The notes under the pieces: generated by a model
The model's database searches: none
What the model saw: only the letters and a program-made list of their open reading frames with translations
Told to the model about the DNA's origin: nothing
Shown: positions 12,201 to 26,066 of the stretch, piece after piece
Position numbering within the stretch: position 1 is the stretch's first letter
How the letters are laid out: the number at the start of each line of letters is the position of its first letter
Made by a program: the position numbers and the translations under genes
Assembly (NCBI GenBank): GCA_005408345.1
Contig: SEMN01000171.1
Coordinates: 372,001-436,000 of the forward strand
Length of the DNA stretch: 64,000 nucleotides
Direction of reading: 5' to 3'
Source: Macquaria australasica
Taxonomy: Eukaryota > Chordata > Actinopteri > Centrarchiformes > Percichthyidae

Positions 12201-15200
12201 CCATCTCTTTACAGCAGCCCCAGATACATCAGGGATGCACACAAACACATGCACGGAAGCTTGCCTCCACCAAGTTAACTATATTAACACACTCACACGT
12301 GCATAAGTGTATTCAATGTGTGCGTGTGCAACTTTGTTTACTATCTCCTTTAGTCATTTTCCAGCTCGCCCTTCATTAGTGAATATCCAGCTCCAGCAAT
12401 GGCGACAACACCAGGGGAATGCCAAGGTAAGAGACTGGCGCTCCATCTCTCTCTCTCTCTCTCAGCTGGTCTCCTGTGGGTCTTACCTGAAGGCTAGCTG
12501 CTCTTGTTTATGTAACCCCTGAGCTGGGTAAACACACACACACACACACACACACACACTCGCAGAGCTTGGCATCAAACAGCTGAGTTAAGCTTTGCAG
12601 GGCTGTGTGCTAGGGGCGATAGAGGGGCTCCGGTCTGGCCCTGTTCTCAGCAGCAGCATCCTGGCTGCATCAAAGTCTTTACCGTACGATTCTCCGGGCC
12701 CAAACAACAGGCTGCTCCAACGCATGCCTGGGAATTGGACTGAACAACAGAAAAAATGAAACAATAGGTTACTTATTAAAATCCGACTGATGAGATTTCA
12801 TTATCAGCAGCGAATGACTCTCTGTGAGACATTTAGCTTCGCGGATGAGGATTTCCATTACACCATCACTAAAACAAATAAATTAAGAAACCTAATGTGT
12901 CTGCTTGGTGTCTGGGAGTGTTGCTGCTAATGAGATATTTTGTTGATATGACAGAGAAGTTTATGGCCCAGAGCCATCGAGTCAGACCTATTGCTCCACA
13001 TTGCACCACTACACAGAAAGCCAGACAGCCAACTTACGTTATTAAAAAGGTGTCTGGCGCGGGCCTTGGTTAGGTAATACTTTTAGACTGTATTGATTAG
13101 AGGCCGCTGACAGGTTCTGATGTTAGCCCTGGAAATGCATCAAGTGGCTAATGAGCAGCTATTAGGCCCATCGATTTGCTGATTTCAATTGATAGCTAGC
13201 AGGCCAAAGCTGCACGTCAATATTTGCATAACTAATACCCTGCAGCTTTAAAGGCATTGGAAACTGAGACCTCAATGAGTAAGGGATACAGAAAAGAGAG
13301 AGAGAGATACATTCAGAGAGAGAAAGAGAGGAGATGAGGATAATGAGAGCTGACAAATACAGATCAGCAACCCAGAGGTATCAGTAAGGAGGCAAGCAGA
13401 GAAACACCTGAACCATCAAAACAATCCAAACGTCAAGAACAGCTCAACCACCGTGAGCTTTCTCTCCTCTGCGCAGATCTGTAGGTTGCCTGTAAGGCAG
13501 CGATCCACCAATGGCGGTGTTGCGGCAGATGTGACGTTGTGATGCTGATGCCTGTCTGACGCCTGTGGCTGCTGGGGTCAACAGGTCACACACAATCGAG
13601 GAAAATTCTGACAGGCTGAGCCAGATGTCCTGAGTGGGTCCCCAAGGAGTATGCGCAAATTTATGTATGTGTTTGTAAGTGCGCGTGTGAGCAGGGAGAT
13701 GTCCAATGACAGAGCAGGTGGCTAAGCCAGTCTAATGTGCGTTCCCACGAGACCACACACACACGCGCACACAATACGCACAGTCACTCATATATTACCC
13801 CCCCCCAATCAAAAAAGCCACATGTCTCCATAACCCATGTCTCCCAACAATACACCTTCAACCACAAACACATAGACAGGCCAAGTGATCCCCTGCGGTG
13901 CTCACCTTGTTATCAGAGTGTCAACTGGTCTCTGTGGAGTTTGCCATCCTGACGACTCCTGTCACTGTCATCAGGGGCCTGTCACACATCACTAATACTC
14001 AGCTGTCTCTCTTAAACCTCTTATATTAATTATCAGGTCTCTACGTTTTCTGGAGCTTATGGCGAACACCTTATATGATCACATTCTTTAGATTCTGGAT
14101 AAAATGGCCATGTAGCCTCGAGTATTATTTGAACTTAGCAGATAATGGCATGTGATACGTTTATGTGATATCTTATGTGATATCTATTTGGCATCAGGAA
14201 ATGAAGAGCAGCTGGTGACTGAGTGTCAAACACACGCGCTCTTCTAGTGTCTCAGTGATAGTGATCTCCCACTCTCCAGTCAATAAAGGTCTGAATGATG
14301 AATTAAAGACCCAAACAACCTGCTAATGACAGGATGACATGGCAGCCACGCGCCATGCCTGGCTATCTCCTTCCACATCTTTGCTCATCCCTCCCTACTC
14401 ACCACTTCTCTCTCTTCTGTCATTTAACCCCATTCTGCTCATCTATCCTCTCAACTTCCTCACCTCAACTGACCCTGGTTCAGCTCCTCTACAGTGTATT
14501 CTCCCAAATTTGTACAAAAAAAAAATCCTACTACTACAATTAAATGCATGTATTTAGATTCCTTCTGTCTGCGCCCATAATGAAATTATGGGGAGGAACA
14601 ATAGATACATCCATCTATCATGCACAATATCTGAAGCCACAGACTCTATTTATAAGAAAGTATGATGCATGTAATTGTGTGATTCTGCCATCTAAACCGC
14701 TCTGACTGATCTAAAGAGTTGCTACATTATTTGTTTGCTCACGTACCCGTCATGCAAACCTCAGGCATAACTTATGAGACTTTGATGAGACAAATTTTGG
14801 GGGAAATGATGCAACGCATGCTAAGTTCCCGCTTTCAAAAACAGTTTGCATTACAGCTAAAAGAAGATAACATACACAATTTACTTGTAATTGGCTTGGA
14901 GGGAGAATTTATCATTCATCAGGGATGACATGTTTATTGTTGCCTTGTTGACATTGTACCTATCACTATCATGCGTATAAATAATGCATTCATTGCCAAA
15001 AACAAGGGTCTACCTTTCGGGAAACTAGTGCAAACAAAGTTTAAAAGCTTCTACTGTATATTTACTGCATATAAGTCAGCTATTTATCTGAAATCCTAGC
15101 TAAGACCTGACTGCTCCTGCTGACCTGACTGCATGGTGCTAACTGCAAACATAGTGGGCTAACCAAAACCAGGTGGGTGTGTTTCTCTCACTATGTGTGT

Positions 15201-15822
15201 GTGTGAAGGAGAGAAAGAGAGCAGTATGAGTGTTAGCCGATGTCCTGTGCCTGGGCAGCATCACAGAATCTCATTAAATAGTGAAGCTTTCACAGGCTGA
15301 GTGGTGAGACCTTCAAGATCACAGCCACTTTCTCCGTCGATGGGCTCGAAAGGGGACTGGTGGCATTCCTAACATTTTGTAAAACAAATTCTCACCGAGT
15401 AAAAAGTTCTGCTTTTGGTAATCTTGATATTTCAGGACTTGTATGTAAGATGACGTCAGCATACTGCAAGAGCCACACAGAATCTTTCCCTGTTACATTT
15501 TTGCATTATGACATTTTAAAGTAAATATTTATTGGTTAGGGCTGGTTTATTATAAGGTTTCCACACACAGAATACTGAAGGAGAGGTTTGTTGTGAAACA
15601 GAAGAACATAGATGAAGGAATATGTACCTTAAACGCATCTCTCCCTCTCCTAGCTGTTCAGTAACCTTGAGTACAATAACAGCCGATCTGTCTGTGAGAC
15701 TCAAGGAGCTCTTTATTAAGCACAGTGCTGTTTTAGTGTGATTAGAATAGAGTCCTGCCCTGCCCTTTACCAGAAATAACATGCATTTGACTGCATTAAC
15801 TTGATGTTAAAATGGGCTGTGC

Positions 15823-15861
<39 letters not shown>

Positions 15862-16178
15862 GGAAAAAAAAGTGCAGTGGTCTCCATTTTTCGAGCCCAG
15901 GCTGGTCAGCAGCTCTTTTATGAACAACTCTATAATTAGAGAAACACCACGGAGCTAATTACTTAATTGGAGCAAGGTCTTTAAAATGAAAATGATGTAA
16001 TCTGAATCCAGGAAACGGGCTTGATTTTCACATACACTAATACACGAACGTCAACACACAAACAGGCACACACACCTCGTGACCTACAGTCTTCTTGACA
16101 TGTAGCCATCAAGCAACCAACTCTTTCCCCTTAGTTGGGTTGTAATTGATTCTCCCTTTCACTCTGCCGGCTCCTGAC

Positions 16179-16229
<51 letters not shown>

Positions 16230-19200
16230 AGTGTGTATGTGTGTGTGTGTGTTTGAGTGTATGTTGGCGAGAGAGGAAAAGGGACAGAGAGGCAGAGAGT
16301 CTCCTGTTTGTGTGGTCTGCTACAACCTATATTAGTAAAGGTCATGGCCGTGTGCGTGTGTGTGAGTGTGTCTGAGTAGTAATTAATTAGGCAAATGCCC
16401 CCCCACCTCCTCCTCTTCTGACCTCAGTTTTAGACTAATAACCTTGGCACTGTGTAATATATTACCCTCCTTTTTTTCTGTTGCATTCTGACTCCTCACT
16501 GTAAATTATTTTCCTTCATGGCCTAAATTACAGGAAATAAATGCATGAATGGCTGTGTGACTATAATGTCCAGTCAGTCCTGATATGCTTGATTTCCGTC
16601 AGCTGTACTGGTGTGTGAAAGGGGGTGTTGTCAGTCCTTCTCTCTGCACCCTCATTATGTGTGTGCACAAGTATAAAATGGTGTACTGTCACCCTATCCC
16701 ACACTCTCTACACTGTCCGTCAGCTCCCCCCAAAATACTGCTCCCTCTGCAGTCTGGGATCACCGGACCTGTCCTGCCCCCACAGACACAGCTTGTCCCT
16801 GAATGAGTTGCGATGGAGTGGAGTGCAGTATTTGCCTACAAGATTTTCTTATACCCCTTAAAGACAAATAATGTAAATCGGGTTAAATATACGTCCATGG
16901 ATCATGGGACAACGTACATCATGTGATCGTAATCAGGCTTTGTGACAATGCTCCCAGCCAGGGTCAGTATCAAAAAGGGTTATTAAACACAGACTTGAAT
17001 CAAGAAACCCAAGTGGCTGTAATCTGCGGCACTTTGGAAAACCGTCTATTCTGAATACTGCAAGTTTTAGTTTGTGTTGGATGTACAAAGAGATGCCTAG
17101 TTTGCCAGTAAGGTATGCGGAAATACATTTGTGGATCTGGGTCCCATGTGAACAGCAACAATGAGGGAACTGACCACTGACCAACAGTCTTGAATGAGTG
17201 GATCAAGGTTTGAATCCATGTGTCATATGTGGATTTAAAATTGTTGATATGCTTATGTCAGTATGCATTATTACTTTTTGGTACTTTTTGATGACACAGT
17301 GTAGTGACACCAAAGCCCCCCCACCACACACACATTGGGGACTAAGTTCAAGCATTCCAACAACACAATCGTCACACACACACCACAGAGACACACAAGC
17401 ACATATTACTGCCCCCCTAACACCCTAACACACACACTCGCTCTTTTAAGTGACCTCTGATGTCTAATGACAAACCTTGCAGGGGCCACCAAATGGCCAG
17501 AGCCACCCAGGACGCCAGCACTTTGACCTGCAACCTGCGGGTGTGTCTAATCACAGCAGTCTGACCACCCTGTTAGACTAAACCAAGTACACTACTGCTG
17601 TGTATGATCATGTCCAGACACACGTGTGTGCGCGCGCGTGTGTGTGTGTGTGTGTGTGTGTGTAAGCCACTTTCACATGCTGGGAATGTATTCAGTTAGA
17701 GCGGCAAACTACTGATCCACCTTTAAACTCCTAATAGAAGGCTGAAATGGCCATACTGATAATTTAGCTAGATTCAGTGTTCAATTTTCTGAATTTTAAA
17801 AAATAAAATTACATTTTAACTATTAACTGTAAAAAAAAAAATTGCGAATAAAAAAGTATGTATCGCTACGTGTAGCACTTACAAATCAAGTTTTCTCAAG
17901 ACAGATTTTCACATTCAATATCTAATTTTCAACAAATTTGCGTGACACTATCCTAAACCTAAATAGAACGGACGGGAAATCTGGAAAAATATATCAGCTT
18001 GGTGATCCACACGAGGTTGCTGAACGTACATCGGTCTACTGGTAGCAGGTTAATTGATAAGGGTGACCCAGGAAACGATTACCAATCACAGAGGGTAAAA
18101 GGGTGCTGTCAATCATCTGTCCACTTGACCTGAGTGAACACAGGTTGGAAGCTTGCATGGTCAATTTCTGTGTAATCTAGCCTATGGCAGAGATAGCCAT
18201 GCTGCTATCGAGTCAAACATGTCATTCCATAGATATCCTTATAGAAATGATTACGCTATAGGCTCCATAGTTGCAGAAGTGACAGCCACAGCGGGCAGCA
18301 TCAGCATCCCATTACCCCGGGACAACAAAGGGTCACACGGGGTTAGCAGAATTCGGCATGCGCCTCCACTCGTTCACGGGACCAGCAGGACAGGTCACCT
18401 AATCACCTTGCCGAGCCACCTCCGAGGGAGAAAAGGGGAGGCGAGAGGTGGTGGTGGTGGGGGGGGATCAACTTTAAATTTGCAGTGATGAAAAATCAAT
18501 AAAGCAGTAATTGCTTGGCTTATCACCGTGCAATGAAACAAATTGGGAGGAGAAGGAAGGCAAGGAGAGGGCTGGCGTCCATTGCTGTACGCCAGGGTGT
18601 TTTTGGCTGCAGCGTGAGGAGCTGAGTATAGCGAGAGAGAGAGCAAGAGAGAGAGAGTGAGAGAGAGAGAGCGAAAGAGAGAGAGAGAGGGGAGTTTGGG
18701 CTTCAGTGGGCCAAGGCAAGGAAAAAAGGTCTCCTCGTGATAATTAAATCTTCTCACACTGATTTTCTGCCAAATTTATTTCCCCAGGGACCATAACTCT
18801 GATTCAGTGCTTACAAGCCTTGCATAACTAATCATTTCAACGTGGGGGGAACCATGAACCTGAATGAATAGGGAGGAGAGAGGAGAAAATAAAAAAGAGG
18901 GATGGCAAGACTGAATCTGTGGCACTATTCATCTCTAAATCAATCATTATTTAGGCAGGACAAAAATCAGAAATAAGTGTTCTGCAAGATTCTGTTTGAA
19001 ACAGACCTTTAAAGTAAAGGTGTAATTGATTGTCAGCGTGCTTTTTTACACTTTCTCCGCAGTGCTATACGGGCAGAAAACAGCCTTTAATTCCTGGAAC
19101 AAACAGAACCCATAAAGCCAATGAAGTGTCGGTTCAATATTCCTCTGACTGTTCCTGGCATGATTGTGTTGAACATAATAACACAACAAATAAGGCCATT

Positions 19201-22200
19201 TATCTGAAGTAACGACAGGAGATGAGGCTAACTCCACTAATCAATACCGAATCGATACAAACCAGATTTTCTTACATCAAAATCACTGAGACAGATCTTC
19301 CTTCAGCGCAGAGTGCACAAGAGCAATACAGTGCCTCCCTGGAGTCCTACGGTAGATCATATAGCCAGTGGAGAGAACACAGTTTAAAAAAAGTATAATA
19401 CTCTACCCTGAGAGAGGATGCTGGGAACTATAATTATAGCTTGGTATAATTCAGACACTGTCCTTATTGAATCCTCATGTTTTAGTTAATGTGATGAGAT
19501 CATGGACACCAGATCACTCGTGTTTACCAGAGGATGAATTTCACCGCTTGTCCTTCAAGTGGCAGCCTGAGCAGCGCTGACGCTGCTCGGCGAGGTAGCG
19601 TGGCACGCCACACCATGGCCCCGGTAATTAAAACATTTAAAGCAGAGCCAGCCCCCCTGTGCTCCCGGGGTGTGATATGGGGGTCACGCGCCTGTAGATT
19701 CTAATTTGCGCACCATTTGTATTCATGACAGGCACGTGCTAAATATTTAACAGCAGCCCGGCAGGAGTTTTGTATTGTTAGGCTTTCCAGGTCAAATAAT
19801 TTGATTTCAAGGCAGATTACATTAAGCGTCAATGTCCAAGCCACCACTCTCACTTGCCTCTCATTTCCTGTCTTTTATTACAGCCAAGATAGGCCAGAAC
19901 TGAAGGGATATGGCTTTGGATTATACAAGAGCTTGTTATCCGTGGATTAGTTATTATTTTCAATTAGAAAAGGGATCACATCATTTATTATGTACGCACA
20001 CACCCACACCGGTATTGCATGCAGGGCGGAAATTTTAGCTGACTGAGAAATTGTTTAGCTGAGCATGTAATCACACCTAACAAGAGAAATATTATTTCAA
20101 ACAAACGATGGTGCGGGCACGTGCACCTTTAATGGTATTTTACTTGTATGGATTGTCCTTGAGTGAGGCATCTTACAGTTGTTAAGGATGCGAATTCTCA
20201 CTCTCTCTTCTTTCTATATGGTGAACAAGTAAGGCAAGAAACCAAATCCAGACATTTTCTGTTTCAGCCGAGGCCCTGTGGTGATTGACAACAGAGCTAG
20301 TTAAAACGGTGATGAGGCGTTAATGGATGCTAGGTCGAGGAAGTGAGGGAGGGGGGTTGAGCTGGAGGGGGCCTGTGGCTGAATATTTAATGGTCATATA
20401 ATTCCTGAACACAGACACACACAGACAGGTACACACCCAACCCGTGACCTGTCCTACACACCGCGTAATTAGGGAAACAGTCCTTTCGTTTAACTGGCAA
20501 AAGAGCAAACCGTAGGTATATATTCCCCTAATGATATGGGTTAAAGAGCTATTATACGTCTCATTAAAATATATGATCTCCCAATCTGGTGGTGGTTTTG
20601 AGGTAATTGGGACAGAGCAGCATAAGGGCTAAAATACCATCCGCAGGCTATAGGCTAGTGTCCAATCCATATCTACATAATTCAGTATGTAGGAGAGTGG
20701 CTGCACAAATGAAAAGAGGTTTCTGTCAGTGCCTCGTGAACGACACACAGGACCCAAATTTCACTAAGTGACGGTGTTCAGAGTGTGTGTTTAGGGCCTT
20801 TTGAAGCGGCATGTGAGTGTGTGGGAATGAACTGGGGTTATCAAGCATGTGACACCAATTTTCATGTCAACTGGTTGATGTCTTAGCTTTCTCTTTAACT
20901 CTGCTGGACATTAAGTATATAAAGAAAAGCAGGAGGACTTAACACAAGGTCTTCATAAAGCCTAATAGGACGAACTTGATCACACACTTACACACACACA
21001 CACACACAACCACAACACAACACTTTTGACATCTCTCTTTCTCGTCAGCTTCTTAAATGTGTGGATTTTATGCTTTTCTTTGTCATATATATGACAGTAA
21101 AATGAATATCTGTGGATTTTAGATTATTTTGGACGGATAAAACAAATAATTTCAATATGCAGATCCCGATGGGCGCTGGGAAATAATAATAAGGAAATAA
21201 TTACAGGCATTTTTTCACTATTTTTAGACATTTTATACACATAACGCTTAATTGAGAAAATAATTGGCAGATCGATCAGTAATGGAAACAATAAGTTACA
21301 GTCTTTATATTTACTTAATCATGTTGACTCACTTCTAATATCTTTGTCATGTTTAATTACAACAAGACCAGTCAAACATACTGCTCTGATTGGTTGATTA
21401 GATATCAGTGGTTGCTGTAGTTATTGTCAGTTTAAAGACATTTATTGAAAAGCACAACGTGAGCAAATGTAGCATAAAAAGGGGGAGGAAGTACTCCTTG
21501 AATCTGACAGTAATGAAACACAAAGCAGGTTCTCCTGACACAGAGTTAGGTATAATAGTGTCTACGAGAAAGGGAACAGATGAGTAAATTTAGGGTTGGT
21601 AAGAGATTAATAAGGTCAGTAATTTGATATATTTTGTTTATTGTACAGCCCTACATACAGTACTACCACGCATAGTGACTCTGGTTATACGTTGCCAGCT
21701 GACAGTAGAGTCCACACATACAGTCTGTGTTACACTATGTTAGCTAAAAGCCTCCTGGGCACACAAACAACATCTCTCAGCTTTAATAGCCTAAACAAGG
21801 CATGCAACTAACAAAGGAATCATCCTCCCCTCTTATTCTCACACCCTTTCATATCACGTTTCCTTTTTCAACCACTAGCATCATCTGGCTGCCCTTAACC
21901 AGAAAGCCAAACACTCCTTTTAAGTGAACACTACTTTGTTAACTGATGACCACAGGGTCAGTTATTGATCCTCTCCTTTCTCTCTCTCAGTAAACCCTGC
22001 TGATAAAATCCCCTCTCTTCTCGCAGGGCTCCGCAGTACACAGCCACAGTTCACTACAATAATAGCTTGCATATCATAGCATTCACATGAATCAGATCTC
22101 GGTGGTTTCGATTAGGGATAAACTAACTCAAACACATTGCCAGTCTAGGACGTGAATCTATTTATGAACGAAGAGTGTAGGTGGTAGTGTTCTTCACTTC

Positions 22201-23289
22201 TCCCCTCCATTCTCTTTAAAGGTTTTCTCATTTCAGTTGACTTAGCAGTTCAAGTGTAAACTTTCTAGTTGTGTTGACCTCTAAGAGGCCCTGCGGGGAA
22301 TAAGGAGACCCCTGGTGATCTGCTGTTTAGCAGCAGCAGTGGCCCACCTCCTCCATTTTAGTTGTGCTGGGAGGAAGGGCAGAAGAGGATGGAGCTGGCT
22401 GACTCTGCTTGTGTGGATGTGTGTGGATGTGTATTTGTGACGGTCTCTCGCTACCAAGGCAAGGGCCACTTTGTCGAGCCTCTCTGATCTCACTTCATGT
22501 GTCCCTTCGTAAGGAAAGGAATAAAATGATCGTCCTCGAAGGCAGCGCCTGCACAGCATGCTGTACTGCACCGCTCCGCTACACAATCAAGCACAACACC
22601 TTATTTCACACAGAACGAACAGTTGGAGTGAAGGATGAGATAGCTTTGAGCAAAGGGGAGAAAGAGTCAACTGAATCCAAAAAGAGGCAACAGTGCAGTG
22701 TGAACTTAGCTTAAGAAAGCTATTTGACTGGGAGCCTTGCTCTGCTGCCCCAAGCAAGGCACTTAGTCACCACTTTGGCAATGGTTCCACACAGAGGAGA
22801 GAGAAGCCAGAGAAGGAAAAGAGACACAGAGAAAAGGGCAGGAGAGAGGTGGAAATGGTTGATGAGGACAAGTGGAGGTGGGAAGAAATAGAGGGTGTGA
22901 GACAGAAAGTAGGAGGAGAAAACAGAAAGGGGAGGGAGGAAGAGACAGAGCACTAAGACCAAGAAAAATGAATTATATTAATGTGAGAATGGTGGAGAGG
23001 CTGGAAAAAAAAACCAAAACTAAACAGGGTGCAATAGAGAAAAGGAGAGAATAAATTCTTCCCAGAACTGGGGGACCAAAGCAAGAGTGCAGGGCTAATT
23101 AGTTTCTGATGGCTGGACTTTCATTTGGCTAAAAGGTCAGCTAACTTTAAAGGTCACACTGACATGCCTGCTCGATGCAAACACAAAAAATTACACCAAA
23201 AGAGTGGAGAGAGAATCCAGCAATATAAAAACACCCACACTAGAACAAATTATCCTACTACACATGCCTGTGTGTGTGTGTGCACAAGT

Positions 23290-23329
<40 letters not shown>

Positions 23330-25761
23330 TAGTTGATAACAGCACATTTGATATTCTCATTTATATCTTGCTCTGGTCAGAACAGGGACCAGGGTCATTA
23401 TTCTATCTAAGGACTTTTATTACTGCTAGCATATCCACTGCAAATTACTCTTGACTTTATTTGAATGTGTATCAAGATAATCTTTGTGTGTGTGTGTGTG
23501 TGTGTGTCTGCATGTCCTATGTTGGTTGTAGTTGGGGGGTGGGGGGTCAGGTTGGCAGGATAAATTTACTGCCTGCAATGCTAAGCACATTTCTGCGTTG
23601 CACACCTACTATGCATCTTTATGTAGATTACAGCTGTCTTAATAAAAACTAAGAGTGTAATCAGCATCTCCAAGTTCATGTTTTGCAAAGTATAGATGAA
23701 CTGTGAGGGAAGAACTCTCGTTTACAAGACAAGGGCGAGTTAATCTGTTTATGTAAGCATATTAGATGTGTTTAAGTGTGTAAATTCACTAACGTTGCAG
23801 GGAGTGCAGGGACGGCAAAAATACTGCAATACCTGACATGAGAAATACGAGCATAGTGAAGGTTTTCCAAAACACATATTTTGTGTTCTTCATTCTATTA
23901 CAATTGTTGGCTCATATTCATGACATGGGAGCTTTGTAAAACTTGTTTAATTGCACACATAACAAGTTTACCTTTTGTTTTTATCAGATAAACACGCTCC
24001 AGCTGATTTTAGACAAAAAAAAAAATATATAAGTGGTGCAACAGATGTCTAATTTTTTTATTTATTTTTTTGTATTTTGTGTTCCCACTCCTCAAAGGTA
24101 ATACCAATGGCTATTTGATGGAGCACAGAATATAAAACAAACAACACTAACTTGAATGATTTCATTGTTTTAACTGTTATCTTGCCAACAACTTTAATAT
24201 TGCAATTATTTTGTTACATTTTACGGTTTATATGTTTTGTTTTCCTTTGTGACTGTGTTGTCACTTTTGGTATTGGTGCCAAAGTCCACATGTTGGATCT
24301 TCGACAGACACACAAGCACACACATAACTCACCGTCCTCTAGTTTCTTCCGGGCCTCCTCCTCTCTCTTGGCTACTTTAGCCTTCAGCACCTCGTCTGTC
24401 TTAGCTGGAAAGAAAGACAGCAGATGCCAGAGTTAGGAGCAAAGCAGAGCTTCAGGAATGGTTTTTATTACAGAAAATATTTATACCGCATTTAAAGATT
24501 AATTGAGGTATTAAGGATTCAATAGTTTTTAAATTATTATTTATGATATATGATTATATATTTGTACTGAACATAAAATAAAAACAAATAAATCTACCAT
24601 TTCTAATCTAATCTTTTCTAATTTAAAATTTGATTATCCCATTTTAAAAAATACATATTTGTACGCACATCGCACAGAAGTTATTTCATTGGGAGATACT
24701 GTTTTTGATACTAATCACAGAGAGTGCAGAAAATTACATCACTGGATCAACAGTAAGTGTACAAATCAACAAAAATATGTATCATGCCCTCTTCTTTCAC
24801 TACCAGGCAGCACCCTTCGCTGCTTTTCCTTCATACCCCTGTAAAAGTCAGCGTGTCTTCCTGAGAGGTGTTTATCGTCTCGGCGTAATGAAAAGCTTAA
24901 GAGAAAGTGAGGCAGCGGGAGTAAACACTCGTCAGGGCATTTTAAGCATCTCTCATCATGAGCCGTGTTGTCTCTGCTCCCTTTTCCTCCGCCTTTCCCC
25001 CTGAATAATCAAGATGTTAAGCCACATTAAAAAATATAATGCCATGTATGGCAGGACTATCAATACTGCCTCTAAATTAATTACATTTCCGTTGCGGCGC
25101 ATCATTTATTTTGCAGCGTTAGGGCCTCGGCGGAGCCATTTGCCTTTATTGCTATCTCACTTGGTTGATGAGTGAGCTATGTAAAATTGAGTCTCCAATA
25201 TCATTACACTTAATGAGTTTAAACTTTGAGAAAGAAAAAAAAAAAGAAGAAGAGAGAGAAACTGAAGAGAAGAGCGAGCAGATGAGAGAGAAGGGGGAGG
25301 AAGAGAATGGGAGCTCTGCACTGTTTTGGGGAAGTGGGTGTAAGTGTTTGTGAGCGCTTACAGAATGTTTGTGTTAGGGCACAGCTTTGGGTGTCCGAAT
25401 GTGGTTTATTGCACCACTTGAGATGCCTCCGTATGCATGTGTGTTTCGTGTACGCTCCTCGTTTTGTGTCTGATTGTGTGTTAGACTTGGCGCTGCAAGC
25501 AAATATGTTACATAAAAATACAACACATACACATCTCTGTATCTCTGTGTGTGTAAGTGTGTGTGTTTGGATGCAGGAGGCCATGGGTTGTGCTAGTCTC
25601 TCTGTGACTGCGCTGCTGTTTTTGTTCAGTAATTGGCGTAGACAAAGAACCCGTCACACTGCTGTTATGGCTGGTTAAGTCTGGAGGTTCCGCATCTTTA
25701 CTAACAATGACTCTACATGGATGACTGAACCCTCCTCTACCTCCCTCGGCTAGGGTGTGTG

Positions 25762-25811
<50 letters not shown>

Positions 25812-25974
25812 GGAGCATGCCAAACCAAATCAACAGCAACCGATCTATTTCTCTTCGCTAACAGTCATAATTTAGCACGTTTGTGTGTGTGTGCGAGTGT
25901 GCTAAAAACCAAAGCATGGGCTGCACCATCCTGCATGTCTTCGCAGGTACATTCATGAGTTTTCTTGTATGCAC

Positions 25975-26066
<92 letters not shown>

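Larger units (their letters stand above)
8373..24332 (-). other. rsrc1: rsrc1 intron (15,960 nt)
   Basis: Donor GTGAGT (24332-24327), acceptor TTTCAG (8373). It holds blocks of complex, homeodomain-site-rich sequence listed separately, alternating with CA/GT and GA microsatellites. Stretches 8380-9550, 13,270-15,880, 16,600-18,140 and 20,130-24,320 show only AT-rich unique sequence, short repeats and chance ORFs. No further rsrc1 exon is needed, since the flanking exon phases join. Confidence 0.85.

Noticed and set aside
14719..14928. 69-codon plus-strand ORF with mixed composition
   Set aside because: Looks protein-like by eye but has no recognised family and no adjacent exon; kept as a chance frame.
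18395..18757. 120-codon minus-strand ORF with Leu/Ser repeats
   Set aside because: Its SLSLSL stretch is the (GA)n tract at 18633-18689 read on the other strand.
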